Shown: positions 16,780 through 29,607 of the stretch, one piece after another | Numbering within the stretch: position 1 is the first letter of the stretch | How the letters are laid out: each line of letters opens with the position of its first letter | From: Cycas panzhihuaensis | Lineage: Eukaryota; Cycadophyta | NCBI GenBank assembly: GCA_023213395.1 | Contig: CM041465.1 | Coordinates: forward strand, 195,245,741-195,309,740 | Length of the DNA stretch: 64,000 bases | Reading direction: 5' to 3' | Notes under the pieces: generated by a model | What the model was told of the DNA's origin: nothing | What the model saw: the letters and a program-made list of their open reading frames with translations, nothing else | Database searches by the model: none | Position numbers and translations under genes: made by a program

Positions 16780-17210
16780 GACACATGCATTTGCATGCTA
16801 CAATTGAAAGAAGATAGACTAATAATGAATTTATTATTGTGCATGTAGTTGATAAGGTCTTAGGATAGGAACTTACCATACTCATTGATTTGGGGAGCAA
16901 ATAGAATTTCTTGTATTCTAAAGTTGTATAAAAATGTAGACTTCAAACTCAAATACATAAGGCTAAGTGGATAACCTATATGACTAATGGAAATATATGG
17001 CCTCTTGCCTATTAATATGGGGAATATGGCTAACACATGCTACTTTCCAAATTTTACCACTTAGAGACTATAATATAAGCATAGGCCTAAAATGGTTAGA
17101 AGAGCACATGACAAAGGTTGATTATTGCAACAAATTAGTGGAATGTTTGAATGACAATAGAGAACCTACTATCATATAAGGAAAGAAACTACTAGTCACT
17201 ACTTGATAAA
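16780..17210 (+). pseudogene. chromovirus aspartic protease remnant
   Basis: The frame gives LTILIDLGS followed by NFLYSKVV, which matches the retropepsin active-site region (usually LIDSGxxxNF). The catalytic Asp is kept and the Ser after it is changed to Leu. Further on, FQILPLRDYNISIGLKWLEE and VECLNDN match the C-terminal part of plant chromovirus proteases (YDxVIGMDWLE). Stops interrupt the frame after LG and after GS. It would process Gag-Pol in the virus-like particle if intact. Confidence 0.75.
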
Positions 17211-17301
17211 TTTCAACTACTGAGGTAAACAAATTCTTGAGGAAAGGTTTTCAAGAATATGTTATTCATATGAATGAAGAGGGAATACTTGTTGAATCTC
17301 C

Positions 17302-18140
17302 TTGAGTGAATTATCCCATAATAAAGAATTCAAGGATGAATTTATAGAAGAATTACTAGGATTTCCACTTAGAAGGGATGCACACCACACAATTGAATTG
17401 GTACTAAGGGCATACCCAATTTCCAATGCATCTTATCACTTAGCCACATTAGAGATACAAGTCTTGCTAGAAAAAGTTTTTGTTAGGCCTAACATTTCAC
17501 CAAGGGGAGCTCTAATTTTATTTATGGAAAAGGATAAAACTTTAAGGTTATGCATAGATTATAGGTATTTAAATAAAGCAACAATAAAAAGCAAGTATCC
17601 CTTGCCTACAATCAAAGACTTATTTGATTAGATGAAAGAAGATAAATTATTTATGAATATAGACTTTAAATCATATTATTATCATATTTGAATAATAGAG
17701 GAATATATATTTAAAATTAAATTTAGAACTAGGTATGTGCATTATGAATTTTTGGTAATGCCATGTGGATTAACCAATATACTTGGAACATTTATGTGTT
17801 TAATGAACAATGTATTTTGGAAATTTTTATACAAGTTTGTTATTATATTTATAGATGACATCTTGATCTATTATAAATCTATGGAAGAGCATGAAGAATA
17901 CCTGATAATAGTGCTATAGTTATTTAGGTAACATAAATTATATGCTAAGTTGAATGGATATAAGTTTTATAATAAAGAAGTATGCTACTTAGGCCATGTT
18001 ATCTCAAAAGTAGGGATTGTAGTACATCCTTAGAAGATTAAATCCATAGTGGAGTGGTTATATCCTAAAAATATACATGAGGTGAGTAACTTTATAGGTT
18101 TGGCTAGCTACTATAGAAAATATGTAAAGAAAATTTCTAG
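17302..18140 (+). pseudogene. chromovirus reverse transcriptase remnant
   Basis: The frame 17302-17631 carries [13 protein letters not shown], then [20 protein letters not shown] and LPTIKDLFD, standard RT fingers and palm motifs. A stop (TAG in place of Gln) follows at 17629-17631. Then [23 protein letters not shown], and the catalytic box FIDD (Phe 17848 to Asp 17859), which keeps both aspartates. Downstream come the connection motifs FIGLASYYRKYVKK (about 18092-18133). A deletion relative to the family lies between DAHHTIELV and the RPNISP motif. Stops and a few indels make it non-functional. Confidence 0.85.
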
Positions 18141-18650
18141 AATAGAAGGCTTAATTATTTCTATACTGAAGAAAGGATCTAAATTCATATGACAACTCTA
18201 TATAAAGAGTGGTTCTAATTATTAAAACATTTGCTTACCACTACTCTAATTCTTATAGTACCTGACCCAAACTCAGTTTTTATGGTTTACATTAATGTTT
18301 GTATAGAAGGTTTAACAGTGGTTATGATGCAGGATGGTAGAGTTATTTGTTATGAATCTAGAAAATTGAAGTATATCAAAGAGGACTACCCCACACATGA
18401 TTTAGAGTTAATGACTATAGTGCATGGACTTAAAGCTTAGAGGGATTACCTACTTAGAAAATGTTTTGAACTCTATATAGATCACAATAGCCTTAGTTAT
18501 ATATTTAAGTAGCCTTATCTTAATATGAGATAATGTAGGTGGATGGAGTATTTATGCAAATTCAACTTCCAACCAAAGTACATTAAAGGGAAGGAGAATC
18601 AAGTGGCAGATACTTTGCGTTGAAGATAACATAATGCCATAGTAAATATG
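18141..18650 (+). pseudogene. chromovirus RNase H remnant
   Basis: The frame 18231-18440 gives LIVPDPNSVFMVYINVCIEGL, VMMQDGRVICYESRKL and DLELMTIVHGLK. After a TAG in place of Trp it continues RDYLLRKCFELYIDHNSL, CRWMEYLCKFNF and KGKENQVADTL. This is the chromovirus RNase H in full length order. The first acidic residue (usually YTDA) is Asn here (YINV). The Glu of DLEL, the Asp of IDHNSL and the Asp of VADTL are present. Confidence 0.85.
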
Positions 18651-18839
18651 TATTAACCTAACTTGGTTTATTCCATTTTGATAGCATGTAAAGAGGATAA
18701 ATTATATAAGTAAGCAAAAGAAGCATTACAAAGGCATCAAGCTCAAGAGAATGTGAATGCCAAGTTCTTAAGAAAGTATATAAATTTTTACATGGTAGAA
18801 AATGGTACTCTAATTTTCTAGCAAAAAGCCTATGTGCCA

Positions 18840-19930
18840 TAAGACTTAGACATTTGAAAGTTGATCATCCAAGAATCTTGTAATACTTTGTATATAGGTC
18901 ATCTGGGCTATCATAAAACTTATATGACAATAAAAAATCAATTTTATTAGCATAGAATAAAAAATAACATAATAAGCTATATAAGCAAATGTTTAATATG
19001 CTAAAGGATTAAGGTCAAACATAGGCACCCTATAGGTTTGTTGTAACTTATGGATATTTTTGAATGGAAATGGAAGACCATCACCATGGATTTCATCACA
19101 TGTTTGCCCAAGAGTACTAGGTAGTATGACATTTTTCTGGTGTTAGTAAATAAGCCAAGTTGGCATACTTCATTTTAATCTACTCCATAAACATATCTCT
19201 AGATGTTGCTACTATACTCATGAAGGAAATAGGGAGGCTATATAGTATGCCTAAGATAATTATATCATATAGGAATGCCAAATTTACCTCAAGGTTTTGG
19301 TGAACCATGTTCTAAAAATTAGGAATAAAGATAAACTTTAGTACAACCTATTACCTTGAGAATAAATGGTTAAACAAAGAGGATGAATTAAGTACTCAAA
19401 GTTTTATTTTAAATGTACACCATAGAGTAGACAACCCACCAGGAGGATTATCATAATTTGGTATAATTTACTTATAATAATATAACCCATTCCTAATTAG
19501 TCGTGAGTCCATTCAAGGCACAATATATTAGGAAGTGTAACATGCTACTCAATTAGGGAATTTTAGAAGACATGCATATGTTAGGACCAAAAGTACTACA
19601 AGAGATGGAGAGGTAAGTAGCTAATATAAGACAACAATTGAAGATAGTATAAGATAGGTAGAAAAGTTATGCAAACTTGAGGGAACAACCAAAGAATTAT
19701 AGGTAGGTGACTACATATTCATGTGAGGAAAGCCTATGTGAAATTCTTTATGCTTAAACATGTGTAAGAAGTTGTCACCAAGGTATTGTAGCCCATTTGA
19801 GATTCTTGAAAGGGTTGGTAAATTGTATACAAATTGGCCTTACTACCAAACTTACAAATACATAATATATTTCATGCTTTATAGTTAAAAAGTTATGTGC
19901 TAACTTGAAATATATATTTTAATGGACTAA
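18840..19930 (+). pseudogene. chromovirus integrase remnant
   Basis: The zinc-finger part is readable as GHLGYHKTYMTIKNQF and KCLIC near 18896-19008. The core follows with EWKWKTITMDFITCLPKS (first catalytic Asp kept, near 19080), a second site reading SYRNAKF where SDRDAKF is expected (catalytic Asp replaced by Tyr, near 19270), and frame-shifted EWN-type motifs near 19355-19400. The C-terminus has KLSPRYCSPFEILERVGK near 19770-19815. Many stops and frame changes interrupt it. Confidence 0.75.
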
Positions 19931-20019
19931 TTTTGTAGTGGGACCGAATATTAATTTTGAAGGAGGACCCTTATGAATATTAGATCAAAGGGAAAAATGC
20001 TACACAATAGGAGCATTAA

Positions 20020-20128
20020 ATAGGTGAAGGTGCAATGGAAGCACCTCACTCTAGAAGAAATAACTTGGGAGCTAGAAAGTAACATAAAGCAATAATACCC
20101 TCAATTGTTTATGGTAGAATAAAACCAC
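20020..20128 (+). pseudogene. chromodomain at the integrase C-terminus
   Basis: The frame gives VKVQWKHLTLEEITWELE, the chromodomain core of plant chromoviruses (VQWxxxxxEExTWE), then YPQLF after one stop (TAA). In intact elements this domain guides integration to heterochromatin. Presence of this domain places the element among the chromoviruses. Confidence 0.8.
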
Positions 20129-20146
20129 ATTAGGATAATGCCTTTT

Positions 20147-20161
20147 TAAAAGGGAGGAGGA
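20147..20161 (+). other. polypurine tract
   Basis: AAAAGGGAGGAGGA-type tract immediately before the TGTGAGGA start of the LTR. It serves as plus-strand DNA primer in reverse transcription. Confidence 0.75.
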
Positions 20162-20640
20162 TGTGAGGACTTGTAAAGACTTAGATTTATTAATTAACCA
20201 TGGATAGATTAAGACACCCATCATGGATAGACTAAGGCACCAACCATGAATAAAGTACAACTTCATCAAATATATAATGCATAATTTATACCTTTTTAGT
20301 TTATTCATCCCATGTGAGGTGTATACTTATTTATATAACATTAGGTGCAAGGATGCACCATTCTAATTTCTTAGGTTAGTTTTCTCATCCCATATAAGGT
20401 ATATTCTTATTTGTACACCATTAGGTATGGTAATACATTATTTTGATTTCTTAGCTCAACAAGTAGTTTAGTGATTAGGCTTCAACTTATCTGGACTTAA
20501 AACTATCTATCTTACTTAATGTAAAATTAGCTTTTTGTTTGTTACTTACATAATATAAAAGTAACTTGATTACTTTAAACAAGTAGTATGGATGGGGAGC
20601 ACATGATATGAATGAGAGAGGAATATAGGGAAAATATATA
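20162..20640 (+). repeat. 3' LTR of the chromovirus (end not placed)
   Basis: It starts TGTGAGGACTTG directly after the polypurine tract. It contains short internal repeats of ATGGATAGAYTAAGRCACC (20199-20240), an 80-bp tandem duplication (20297-20456) and a TATA-like AATATAAAAGT near 20557. No second copy of this LTR is present in the window, so its end cannot be fixed; the upper coordinate is a guess. Confidence 0.55.
20297..20456 (+). repeat. two-copy 80-bp tandem repeat inside the LTR
   Basis: Unit 1 (20297-20376) begins TAGTTTATTCATCCCATGTG; unit 2 (20377-20456) begins TAGTTTTCTCATCCCATATA. Both end TTTCTTAGST. They align end to end, with the unit boundary exactly at 20376/20377. Confidence 0.75.
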
Positions 20641-21577
20641 TGTAAGGGTAGATGATAGGAATTAGAATTTCTAGGATTTTCTTAAGATAGATAATTTAGT
20701 TGATCAACATAACAAGTTTCCTAAGCTAAAAACTTCTTGTAGTTTTGCAACTAAATAAATAAGGCTTAGTGTTTGAGGACTTAACTCCAAATTTATAAAA
20801 TGGAGAACAAAAGAAATTCTTGCAATTTTAGAAATAAATAATTTAGTGGAGAAAATACAAAGGAACACCCCTACATCTTTATAGTTGAGCTATTGAGCTC
20901 AAAACCTAAGTACATAAGGACACAAATATGCAATTACAAGGAATTTAAAGTCTCATTCATTGAGCCTCCAAGGAAAGGGAGCTAAATAATTATTATTCAA
21001 GATATGTTACCTCTTAACATTTTCACTTCATCTTTAGTAGGGGATTCTTGAAAGGGACAAAGAGGGAAAAATAATATCAAGTAGAGTAACACAAAGAAAG
21101 ACTCGTATTTGTTTTAAGGGCATTAATGATGAAGGATCTTCATTGTAAAATGTTTTTAGGAGTAGAGTAGTGGGAAGATAGAAGGTAGGTAAAATATGCA
21201 TAAATACTCTTAAGATTAGAATTACTAGGTAGTTAAGCTTAACATATATAATCTTATATTCAACTACATAAAGCAGTCAAGAATTGTATGATCAAATTTT
21301 AATTAAGGTGAGTAGGATAAAGGAGCTCTACAAGAGTAATTTATTGGCCAAACATGTAGAGCATATAGTTTTTCTACATGAATGTTCTTTAGTTTAACTT
21401 CTTAGAGAAAATAAATCTTGCATAAATATTCTCGCATTTAAATTTGCATTGCCAACAAAAAATCACTCAGAATAATCCTTTAGGATTTTATCTTTAACCC
21501 ATATAAGGGAAGCATTTAGAAGTGGCATAGATAGGAGTAACCATTACTATTTCAATCTCATTAGACTATCTTGAAAG
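20641..21577. other. AT-rich stretch, nothing recognised
   Basis: It may include the rest of the chromovirus LTR. No coding resemblance, RNA gene or tandem array is seen. Confidence 0.35.
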
Positions 21578-22015
21578 TGTTAAAGTATAAATTTGGTTTA
21601 GAGGGGTTGGGTTAAGGAGTCCCCATGCCTTGATGGTTGAGGAGTGCTTATATCCTATGAGGATTGAGAAGTCCCCTCTTAGATTATTTTGTATGCACGA
21701 GGGTTAAGGAGTGTTAAAAATAACATACATTTCATTATATTACATTATTGCATATTTTATAAAGTACACTTAATAATGTTAATAATGTGCAGTTTATGTT
21801 AGTGAATTAACTAATGAGATGTTAGTTACTCTCATATAACTTCCTTAACTCCTTGATATACTCCTTAAATTAAGAAGCGAATCATTGTCTCATTGATGGT
21901 TTTCAAACAAAGAACTTAAGGGTGATTATATTAGAGCTTTGGAGAGGTACAAGGATGCATTCTTTTCTCTCTTTTTTAAAGTTTTAATTTAGTCCCATCC
22001 TTAGTTTCTCTGACA
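21578..22015 (+). repeat. LTR of an unidentified element
   Basis: It begins TGTTAAAGTATAA and ends TTTCTCTGACA, directly followed at 22016 by TGGCATCAGAGCC, a near-perfect initiator tRNA-Met primer site. The length of 438 bp is ordinary for a plant LTR. It contains the repeated phrase GGTT(G/A)AGGAGT (near 21607, 21638 and 21713). No second copy and no coding downstream is recognised, so only the 5' end of an element is visible. Confidence 0.5.
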
Positions 22016-22028
22016 TGGCATCAGAGCC
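22016..22028 (+). other. primer-binding site, initiator tRNA-Met type
   Basis: TGGCATCAGAGCC abuts the LTR end. It differs at one position from the usual TGGTATCAGAGCC. Confidence 0.6.
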
Positions 22029-23219
22029 CATAATTTATTTTGTGGGTTTTTTCATAGTTTTTTGTTATAAACCAAATCTTTGGGGCATCATTGCTAATGT
22101 ACAATGGTTTATTATAAGTTTTTATAGATCTTATAGAAACCTGTGAGGGTTCAGATGGAAAAATGACATAAATATGAGATGTTTTTGATGGTTGAGTGAC
22201 TTTGAGATAAGTAGGCACTTACAACTCAGATTTTTTATAGTTTTTAACATTGTAGGTTTGTTATAGTATTATCTAAGTATATCTTGCAATAAACTCAACT
22301 TCAAAAATCAGATTTTTTACCCTCATTTAACCTCAAAATGCATAGGAAGTTGGAGGGCTTATAAACTATATTTCAGCTTAATTTTCCCCATCTATGATTA
22401 TTTTTTCTCATGTTTAAGTTTATTGATGTGTAGATTATGGTAAAGAACACCAAAATTGACTATTCATTTGTTAAGTTACTAGAATATGTGATTTAATCAC
22501 ATATATAATGTTTAATAATAAGTGATACGACACATATACAATCCCATCATATTCACACACATTGAGATATATATAATGCATACGTATCCATGAAAATATG
22601 TTATTGGATGACATAAAGGCTTAAGAGATATGATAGGCTACTGATAATATGAATATTAATATAACTATATACACATACTACTTGAGAACTTGAGAAAAGG
22701 CTTAGACTTAGAGATGTATTCATTTTTATCATAAAGAGGAGCTCATAATTCTACCTTCTCCTTTGGTTCTTCTCACACTAGGTTTTCCACATATAATTCT
22801 TGGTGTCTCTTTTATAGTGATGATTATTACATGCTTTATGATATTATTTACTTTATATTTATATTTATTTCATTATGTGTACATAAATCATGAGATATTT
22901 TAGTCATTACATATGCATCTATAATTTTAATATGTAATACTCTACATTTCTAATATGGTATTAGAGTTATAATTATAAATTCTAACATGGTATTTGAGTC
23001 ATAGTTAGCTAAATGATTTTATGAAAAAAAAAAAACCTCTATAAACCTTTGGATGAGCCAGTATGAGCTAGAGACAGAGCTAATACATGCGCCAGATATG
23101 AGGTGAATATGATTAGTCAAAAATCTAAATATGCTAGAGTTTTACCTGTCATATATAACTAAGACCCAAGGGCTAGATGAATATGAGTATAATAAATGGG
23201 AGCTGCATACGAGAGATGA

Positions 23220-23295
<76 letters not shown>

Positions 23296-24900
23296 GTATG
23301 CTTATTTAATTTATTATGAACAATTTATTTACGCACATTGGAACCAATATTCTAGAATATATAGGTGTTAAATGAGTCCACCAAAGATGATGAAGATGAG
23401 AGAAATTATTGTAGTTAAGTTCATTAATACAAGCTATCCACTTATAGAAGTGATCGAGATTTTGTGAGACTAGACACCTCACCAAATCTCATAATTAATA
23501 GTATCTCAAATATATTAAGGTATGATAACATACATTATTTTATCATTTCATAGTAAATGCATTTTCGAGTATCATGTTGAGGATTCATTATCACTAATGA
23601 ACCATTTTGGAGGCTTTTATGAGCATTTCATAATGGAGAATTACTGCCAGAATGAAGTTAGTATTCCATCAGTATATTGATTTAAGTATCAAGGTAATGT
23701 GATGAAACTTACATGAATATTAAGGGCGTCATATTTGAATTGATTATTATGGTATTATTAAGATATGGTGGTATGATGAGATTATGATGGCAAACTTATA
23801 CAATTGGTTCGACAATAAGAATATGTGAAGTCAAATATAATGATATTAATGATAAGGGGGTTATTATTTTAAAGGGCACATATAGTGGCAGGTTTGTTAA
23901 TAAGAATTTGCAATGGCCTAAACAAGGGTTTATAGCCTACTTTATTAATAAAATTTTATAATGGTGTCTTTTTGGCATAATAAAAAAAAACTAAGAAACA
24001 ATATAGAAATAACTACTCGCTACATAGTCATCATATGGAATATAAAAGACTACAATGGGGTAAATGAATCATGAAGGGCCGCTCATAAAGGGGTTGTAGA
24101 TATAGTCACCCACATAGAAGAAATTACCCTACATCCTATAGATAACCGTTAATTCAGAAACACCTAGATGAAGGAGAAATGCATAAAGTTAGCTACCCCT
24201 ACTCTCCAAACCATGGAGGAAACTATTGAAGAAGCCATAGAGAAACAGTGAAGAGTAGCTGACCAAACACAAAAGAACCTACCATCAAAGTCATGCCAAC
24301 CATCAAGATTGATTGAGAAAACACTACAATATGAAGGAGAATTATGAAATACAAATCATGAAGAATATAAATATGTAGATTTCAATGAGTTTCATAAATT
24401 CCCTATGGATGATTATATGACCGAACCATACCTACAAATCTCATGACATATAGTTTTTTTTGGGGTATATCTTCTCTATACAAATGCATATTTTACTACC
24501 ATTAGATTTGTTGGAAATAAGATTCAGAAACATATGAAATGACTAGTCATAAGGCATGCTTTAATGATTTCTTAATGGGGTTTTGAATTGATGAAATTAG
24601 TGAAGTGAATTTTAGCAAGCTTATAGGGTCATTTTTTAGAAAATTTGAAGTATTTTTTTTACATTTTCATAACAATTTGGTAGGTTCATAGGTGCTTAGT
24701 GATGATTATTGATATTAATTTGATGTGAAAACACAAAAGTAGAGTTCTATTATTTATTTATGACCCATTTTATTTAAAAATTAGTCAAAAAAAGAAAAGG
24801 GAATTTATTATTTGCTCCTTTATATTAAGAACCTATGTTTTATGAAGAGAAAGAGAGTTTTTTTCTTTAAAAAAGTCACAGTTAAAAGAAAATGGTAATT
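22029..24900. other. AT-rich, unrecognised; includes a second primer-site-like motif and a (TA)n run
   Basis: TGGTATTAGAG at 22956-22966 and TGGTATTTGAG near 22989 resemble initiator tRNA-Met primer sites. They may mark the end of another decayed LTR at about 22955, whose start I cannot place. No gag or pol motif is recognised in any frame. Confidence 0.35.
23223..23294. repeat. (TA)n microsatellite
   Basis: About 33 uninterrupted TA units followed by CACACA. The two open frames crossing it (Ile-Tyr runs) are artefacts of the repeat. Confidence 0.95.
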
Positions 24901-25259
24901 TTATTATTGCAATTAATATATTGAGTTATGTCATTAGTAATATAAATGTTATTGAGAGGCAAAGAGGTCCTTATTGTTTTTATCCAAGAGTGTCAAAGAT
25001 TGATTATTTCTAGCCTAGGTTGCCAAAGAAGCTATTATCTTTGTATCTATATATAAAGGGTAGGATGTTGCTACTTTTGCATTCTCAAGTCATTCATCTA
25101 ATAATGTAGTGCAACCTATTCCTAGAATATATTGATAAGTATTGATTGAACTAGTATGCAAAGAATCTTTTGGTGAACTAGTAGCTAGATTAGTTGGTTA
25201 CTGATGTAGTCCAATAAATTGTGAAGTTTTTATATAGACGTTAACACATTTATTTTTGT
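24901..25259. other. left flank of the LINE insertion, unrecognised
   Basis: The right flank of the LINE holds a plus-strand Ty3/gypsy integrase from about 31600. This left flank should therefore be 5' sequence of the same element, but I cannot identify RT or RNase H motifs in it. Confidence 0.3.
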
Positions 25260-25275
25260 GAATAGACTCATCATG
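25260..25275 (+). repeat. LINE target-site duplication, left copy (16 bp)
   Basis: GAATAGACTCATCATG directly precedes the T-rich tract that is the reverse of the LINE poly(A) tail. It matches 31031-31046 at 15 of 16 bases. Confidence 0.85.
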
Positions 25276-25457
25276 CTTTTTTTCTTTTTTGATGTGGTTT
25301 AAATAAATGAGAGGATTAAAAGGGGACCCCAACCCCTATATAAAATCTTCTAGATCAGCCTCAAAGATTAGCCATGATAAGCCCATGGCCTAACTATCCA
25401 AAAAGAGCTATCATAAGCTATCTCACTAGAGCCCCATGTCCTTTCTAACTAGACCCA

Positions 25458-28400
25458 CTATTTCTTTAGGTAAATCATCCTCTAGACCTTGTTCCTTCTA
25501 AGCTGGACCCCTTAGTTTATGAGTTGATCAATAACCCCATTACCTTCTCTATAAATGTGGTTCACTTGGAATATTTCTCTCCTTCAAAGTAGTATTTTCA
25601 TATCATTCATCATAGCTTAATGGCTCCTCTTCCTCTCTGATCAGTTTTATCACATTCAAAGAGTCCCCTTCCACTATGACTCTTAGGCTACCCTCTCTAG
25701 AGAGCAGATCCATAACTCTGCACATTACTTCAAGCTCTGCCACATGATTAGACTAGATGCCATAGTATTTAGCAAAAGCCTAGATAACCTTACCTTCTCC
25801 ATATCTATATATCCCTCTGCCCCTCACCTCACCAGGGTTACCTTTTGAGGCTCCATCAAAGTTTACTTTGACCTAATCATACAGAGGAAGGCTCCATATT
25901 CCCTACCTTTAATCCTTTAGTTTAAGCATGATATTCTCAATGCCCCAATTTATAAGGATCTTCCTATCCTTAGTGGAAATAAAGTAATCTTCCTTCTACT
26001 TTAGGGTCTCTTTCAAGGCCACCATGATAATTCCAAAAAGCTTTGAATCACTCATTCTTTTATCTTGAAAGATACACCTATTCCTTTCTTTCCATATGTT
26101 CCATAACATCATGGGTAAGGATGTCTTCCATAAGGATCTTAGGGTCCTACATCTAAAGAGGCTAACTCAAGCCTTAGCTAGGTCTTTAACATTTACTGGA
26201 AGAACCTAGGAGACCCCAAAGGAGCTCCACATCCTCGACCACACCACCCTGGAATAGGTACAATGCAAGAGAATGTAATCTAGGGACTCCTCATCCTGAA
26301 AGCAAAGGGTACACCTATTCACCATCGAGAAGCTTCTCTTCCTTAGATTGTCTAAGGTAAGAATCTTATTCTTGAGACATAGCCACCAAAAGATGGCAAT
26401 CTTGGGAAGAAACCCCATTTTCCACACTCCTCCTAGGAGCTTATTTTCAAATATACCTTTCTTAGAGATCAGAAACAAATATCTGGACTTAACCATATAG
26501 GTCCCAGAAGGGGACCTAGGCCACACTAAGGCATCTTCTTTCAAGAATATAGGAATGTACACTCTATTTATCTCATTCCTAAGCACTATAATTTGTTGCT
26601 CACCATCCTAACAATGGGGAATTTCTTCAAAATATTTCCATTTCTTCACATCCCCCTCGAACCTCCTAATAATCTTTTACTTTTTTTCCATAAAGGCTTT
26701 CATACTTTGCCTGCAAGGGAATGGGGATAAGTCTCTTACACACCAATTATCTTCCCAAAAGTCAATAGTATTTCCATCCCCTAAGCACCACTAGGCCCCC
26801 ATGGCTAACATCTTTCTCGTATACATTATACTCCTCCATATGGCTAATCCTTGTCTACTGAGGGTGATATACTTTAGATAATAATTATCCCTAAGGTATT
26901 TTTAAGCAATAATATTGCACTAGGGCCTCTCCTCCTTCATAATAAGGCTCCATCCTAGCTTGGTTATCAGGTCTCTATTGAAGTAGGCTATATCCTTAAC
27001 ATTTAAGCCTCCTGCCTATTTAGGAAGGTACAGTTTCTCCCAGGACACTAAATAGATTCCCTCCTTGTCCTCAACCCTAGACCATAAGAATCTTTTTTGG
27101 ATAGACTCAAGGGTATTAATAGCCTTCACATTGCACCTAAATAGAGACATCATATAAGTAGGGATACTCTAAAGAGAGGACACCAATAATTATAGTTTCT
27201 TAGCCTGGCTTAATAAGGCCCCTTTCCATCATGCTAGCTTCCTTTGGACCCTACTTATGATCAGATTCCAAAGGTCCTTCTCCACTCTACCTACAAATAG
27301 GGGCATTCGAGATACATTGTAGGCAGTGTCCTTGTAGATATCTCCACTATCCTATTGATAGCTCTTTGAGTCCTCTCCATATTGTTCAGAAAAAGGATGT
27401 TATTCTTTTCTAAATTTACCTTCTGGTTTGTAATTGTCTCATACCTTTCGAGCTGCATCTTTATGGCTCTAACCTCCTTTATAGAAGCCTTATTTAGTAG
27501 AATATTATCATCCATAAAATGTCAATGAACAACATTATTAACTCTTGATGTGGGCCTTAGGCCCACAATCTTACTGGAGATCTTGGCTTCCTCCATGGAC
27601 CTACTAATTAATTCTGCCATGATAATAAACAAGTAAGGGGCCAGAGGGTCCCCTTGTCTAAGGTCTTTGTAACTTGGAAAGAAGGCAGATGAAGAGCCAT
27701 TTATGATCACGAAAAAGATAAATTTTGAGATATAACTCTTAATCTGGGTTCTTCAACGATTTCGAAAGCCAAAAGTACTAATGCAGTCTAACAGACACCT
27801 CCATGAAACTCTATCGTAGGCCTTTGAAAGATCATTCTTGAAAATCATCCCAGACTCCTTCCTTTGATAGGTTGAATGGACCATTTCATGGACCACAATG
27901 ATACCATCCAAAATTTGTCTTCCCTTTATAAACCCATCCTGGTTCAGTCCTATAATTGAGGGGAAGAATTCCTTTAACCTATTAGCCAAGATCTTGGCTA
28001 AAATTTTATACTTTACATTGCACAAATTGATAGGCTTGGAATCTTCCATTCTCTTAGCTTTACCTTTCTTTGGAATTAAAACAAAATACGTGGCTTGCCA
28101 TTCTCCATGTATCCTTCCATTCTCAAAGAATTCCTTAACAACTTCAAGGAGCTCATCTTTTATGATATCTCGATATTCCTAATAGAATCTTGCGAGGAAG
28201 CCATTGGGCCCTGAAGATTTCTCCTACTTCATGCCAAATATGGCTTTCCTCATCTCATCCTGTGAGAAAGGAACTTCTAAAACTTTGTTTATGGCCCTTC
28301 CAACCTTCTTAGAGATTAGAGCTAGTGCCTCCCTTCTGGATGCCTCATTAGCATAACCCAGTTCATTGTATAATTCTATAAAATACCCCACTGATGCATC

Positions 28401-29596
28401 CTTAATATTCTTCTAATCTAAAATCTCCTCCCCATTCTTATTCAATAGAGTTTTAATATGATTACAAGCTCTGTCTTTTATAGTTTTCATATTAAAAAAA
28501 TTTGTGTTTTTGTCTCCCTCTGCAAGCCACAAGGCTCTAGACTTTAGTTTCCAAAAAATTTCCTCCTTGGTCAAGATGCCCTCCAATTTAGAGAGAAGTC
28601 TTCTTTCTTCCTAATCTAGGGGAAAGGACCTCACTTACTCCTATATTTTCCCCTCTAGGGCCTTTAACTCCTCTAAAATATAGTCCTTTTTTACAAAGAT
28701 ATCCCCATGAGATGTCTTATTCCATACTTTGATCTATGTTTTCACTTAATTTAGTTTCTTTAAAAATCTCCACATCACACATCTAGGAATGGGGATTTTC
28801 CACCAATCTAACAATAAATTTCAAAGGCTTGGGTCCTTTATCCACATTAGCTCAAAGTAGAATGGGGCATCCATATGACCTTGATTTTCATTAAAACACA
28901 ACACTAGTGGGGAATGTTCTGAGACTATCTTTGGCAGAGCTTCTAAAGTGATGTTGCTATGTTGATTAGCCCAAACATAGTTATCAACAAGTCTATCTAA
29001 TCTAACATGGATATGGATAGATCCCAGTCTCCTATTAGACTAGGTAAACATGGGCCCTCTCAGGGGGACATCCATCAAGCCTCCCTTCTGCGTAAAATCC
29101 CCTAGATCATCCATGTTTTTTGTCCACTCGATCTGGCCTCCTTTCTTTTCATCAAGGGAGAGGGCCATATTAAAATCCCCTATAATCAACTAGGGGCCTT
29201 GCCACTCCTTGTGGACTTCTAATAGCCTAATCCATAAGTGCCTCCTCCCTTCTTACTTTAAAGGGGCATAAACATTAGTGACCAACAATGTTTGGCTAGA
29301 ATTTTTGCTAGTCGGCTAGCTAGATATGAAATGGTCCTCAATGAATAGGCCTCACCCTCCCAAGCTCTTGGGTTCCATAGGGTATCTAACTTACCAGAGT
29401 CCCTAATCCTATCTATGATGATCCACTCTATTCCCTTCCATATTTTGTTCTTGATATTTGTTATATTCTTGGCTAACAATTTAGTCTCCTAATTAGGGGA
29501 TATCCAGCTTCATTTGACTCCATAGATCCTTAATCATTCTAAATTTAGATAGGGTATTTATACCCCATATATTCTAGGAGGTAATTTTTATGAAAG
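25458..29596 (-). pseudogene. LINE ORF2: endonuclease, reverse transcriptase, zf-RVT, RNase H
   Basis: Read on the minus strand from about 29596, where the start codon appears as ATA. The endonuclease opens with KITS-stop-NIWGIN (Trp of SWN lost to TAG). The catalytic ETK follows a TAG in place of Gln near 29488. IIGDFN is near 29178 and SEHSPL near 28920. The RT (28049-27291, one frame with few stops) has ILANRLK, GFIKGRQILDG, KNDLSKAYDRV, DLRQGDPLAPYLFI and a catalytic FMDD (Asp-Asp at 27507-27512). zf-RVT at 26586-26206 has FLPKIAIFWWLCL, RCTLC and HCTYSRVVW. RNase H (25885-25480) has NFDGASKGNPG, AELE and EGDSLN. Frame changes occur near 29300, between RT and zf-RVT, and near 25610. In an intact element this protein nicks the target and copies the RNA there. 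Confidence 0.92.
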
Positions 29597-29607
29597 CTTC
29601 CCCTCCT

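Noticed and set aside
27898-28182. 94-codon plus-strand open frame within the LINE
   Set aside because: Shadow of the RT domain on the minus strand.
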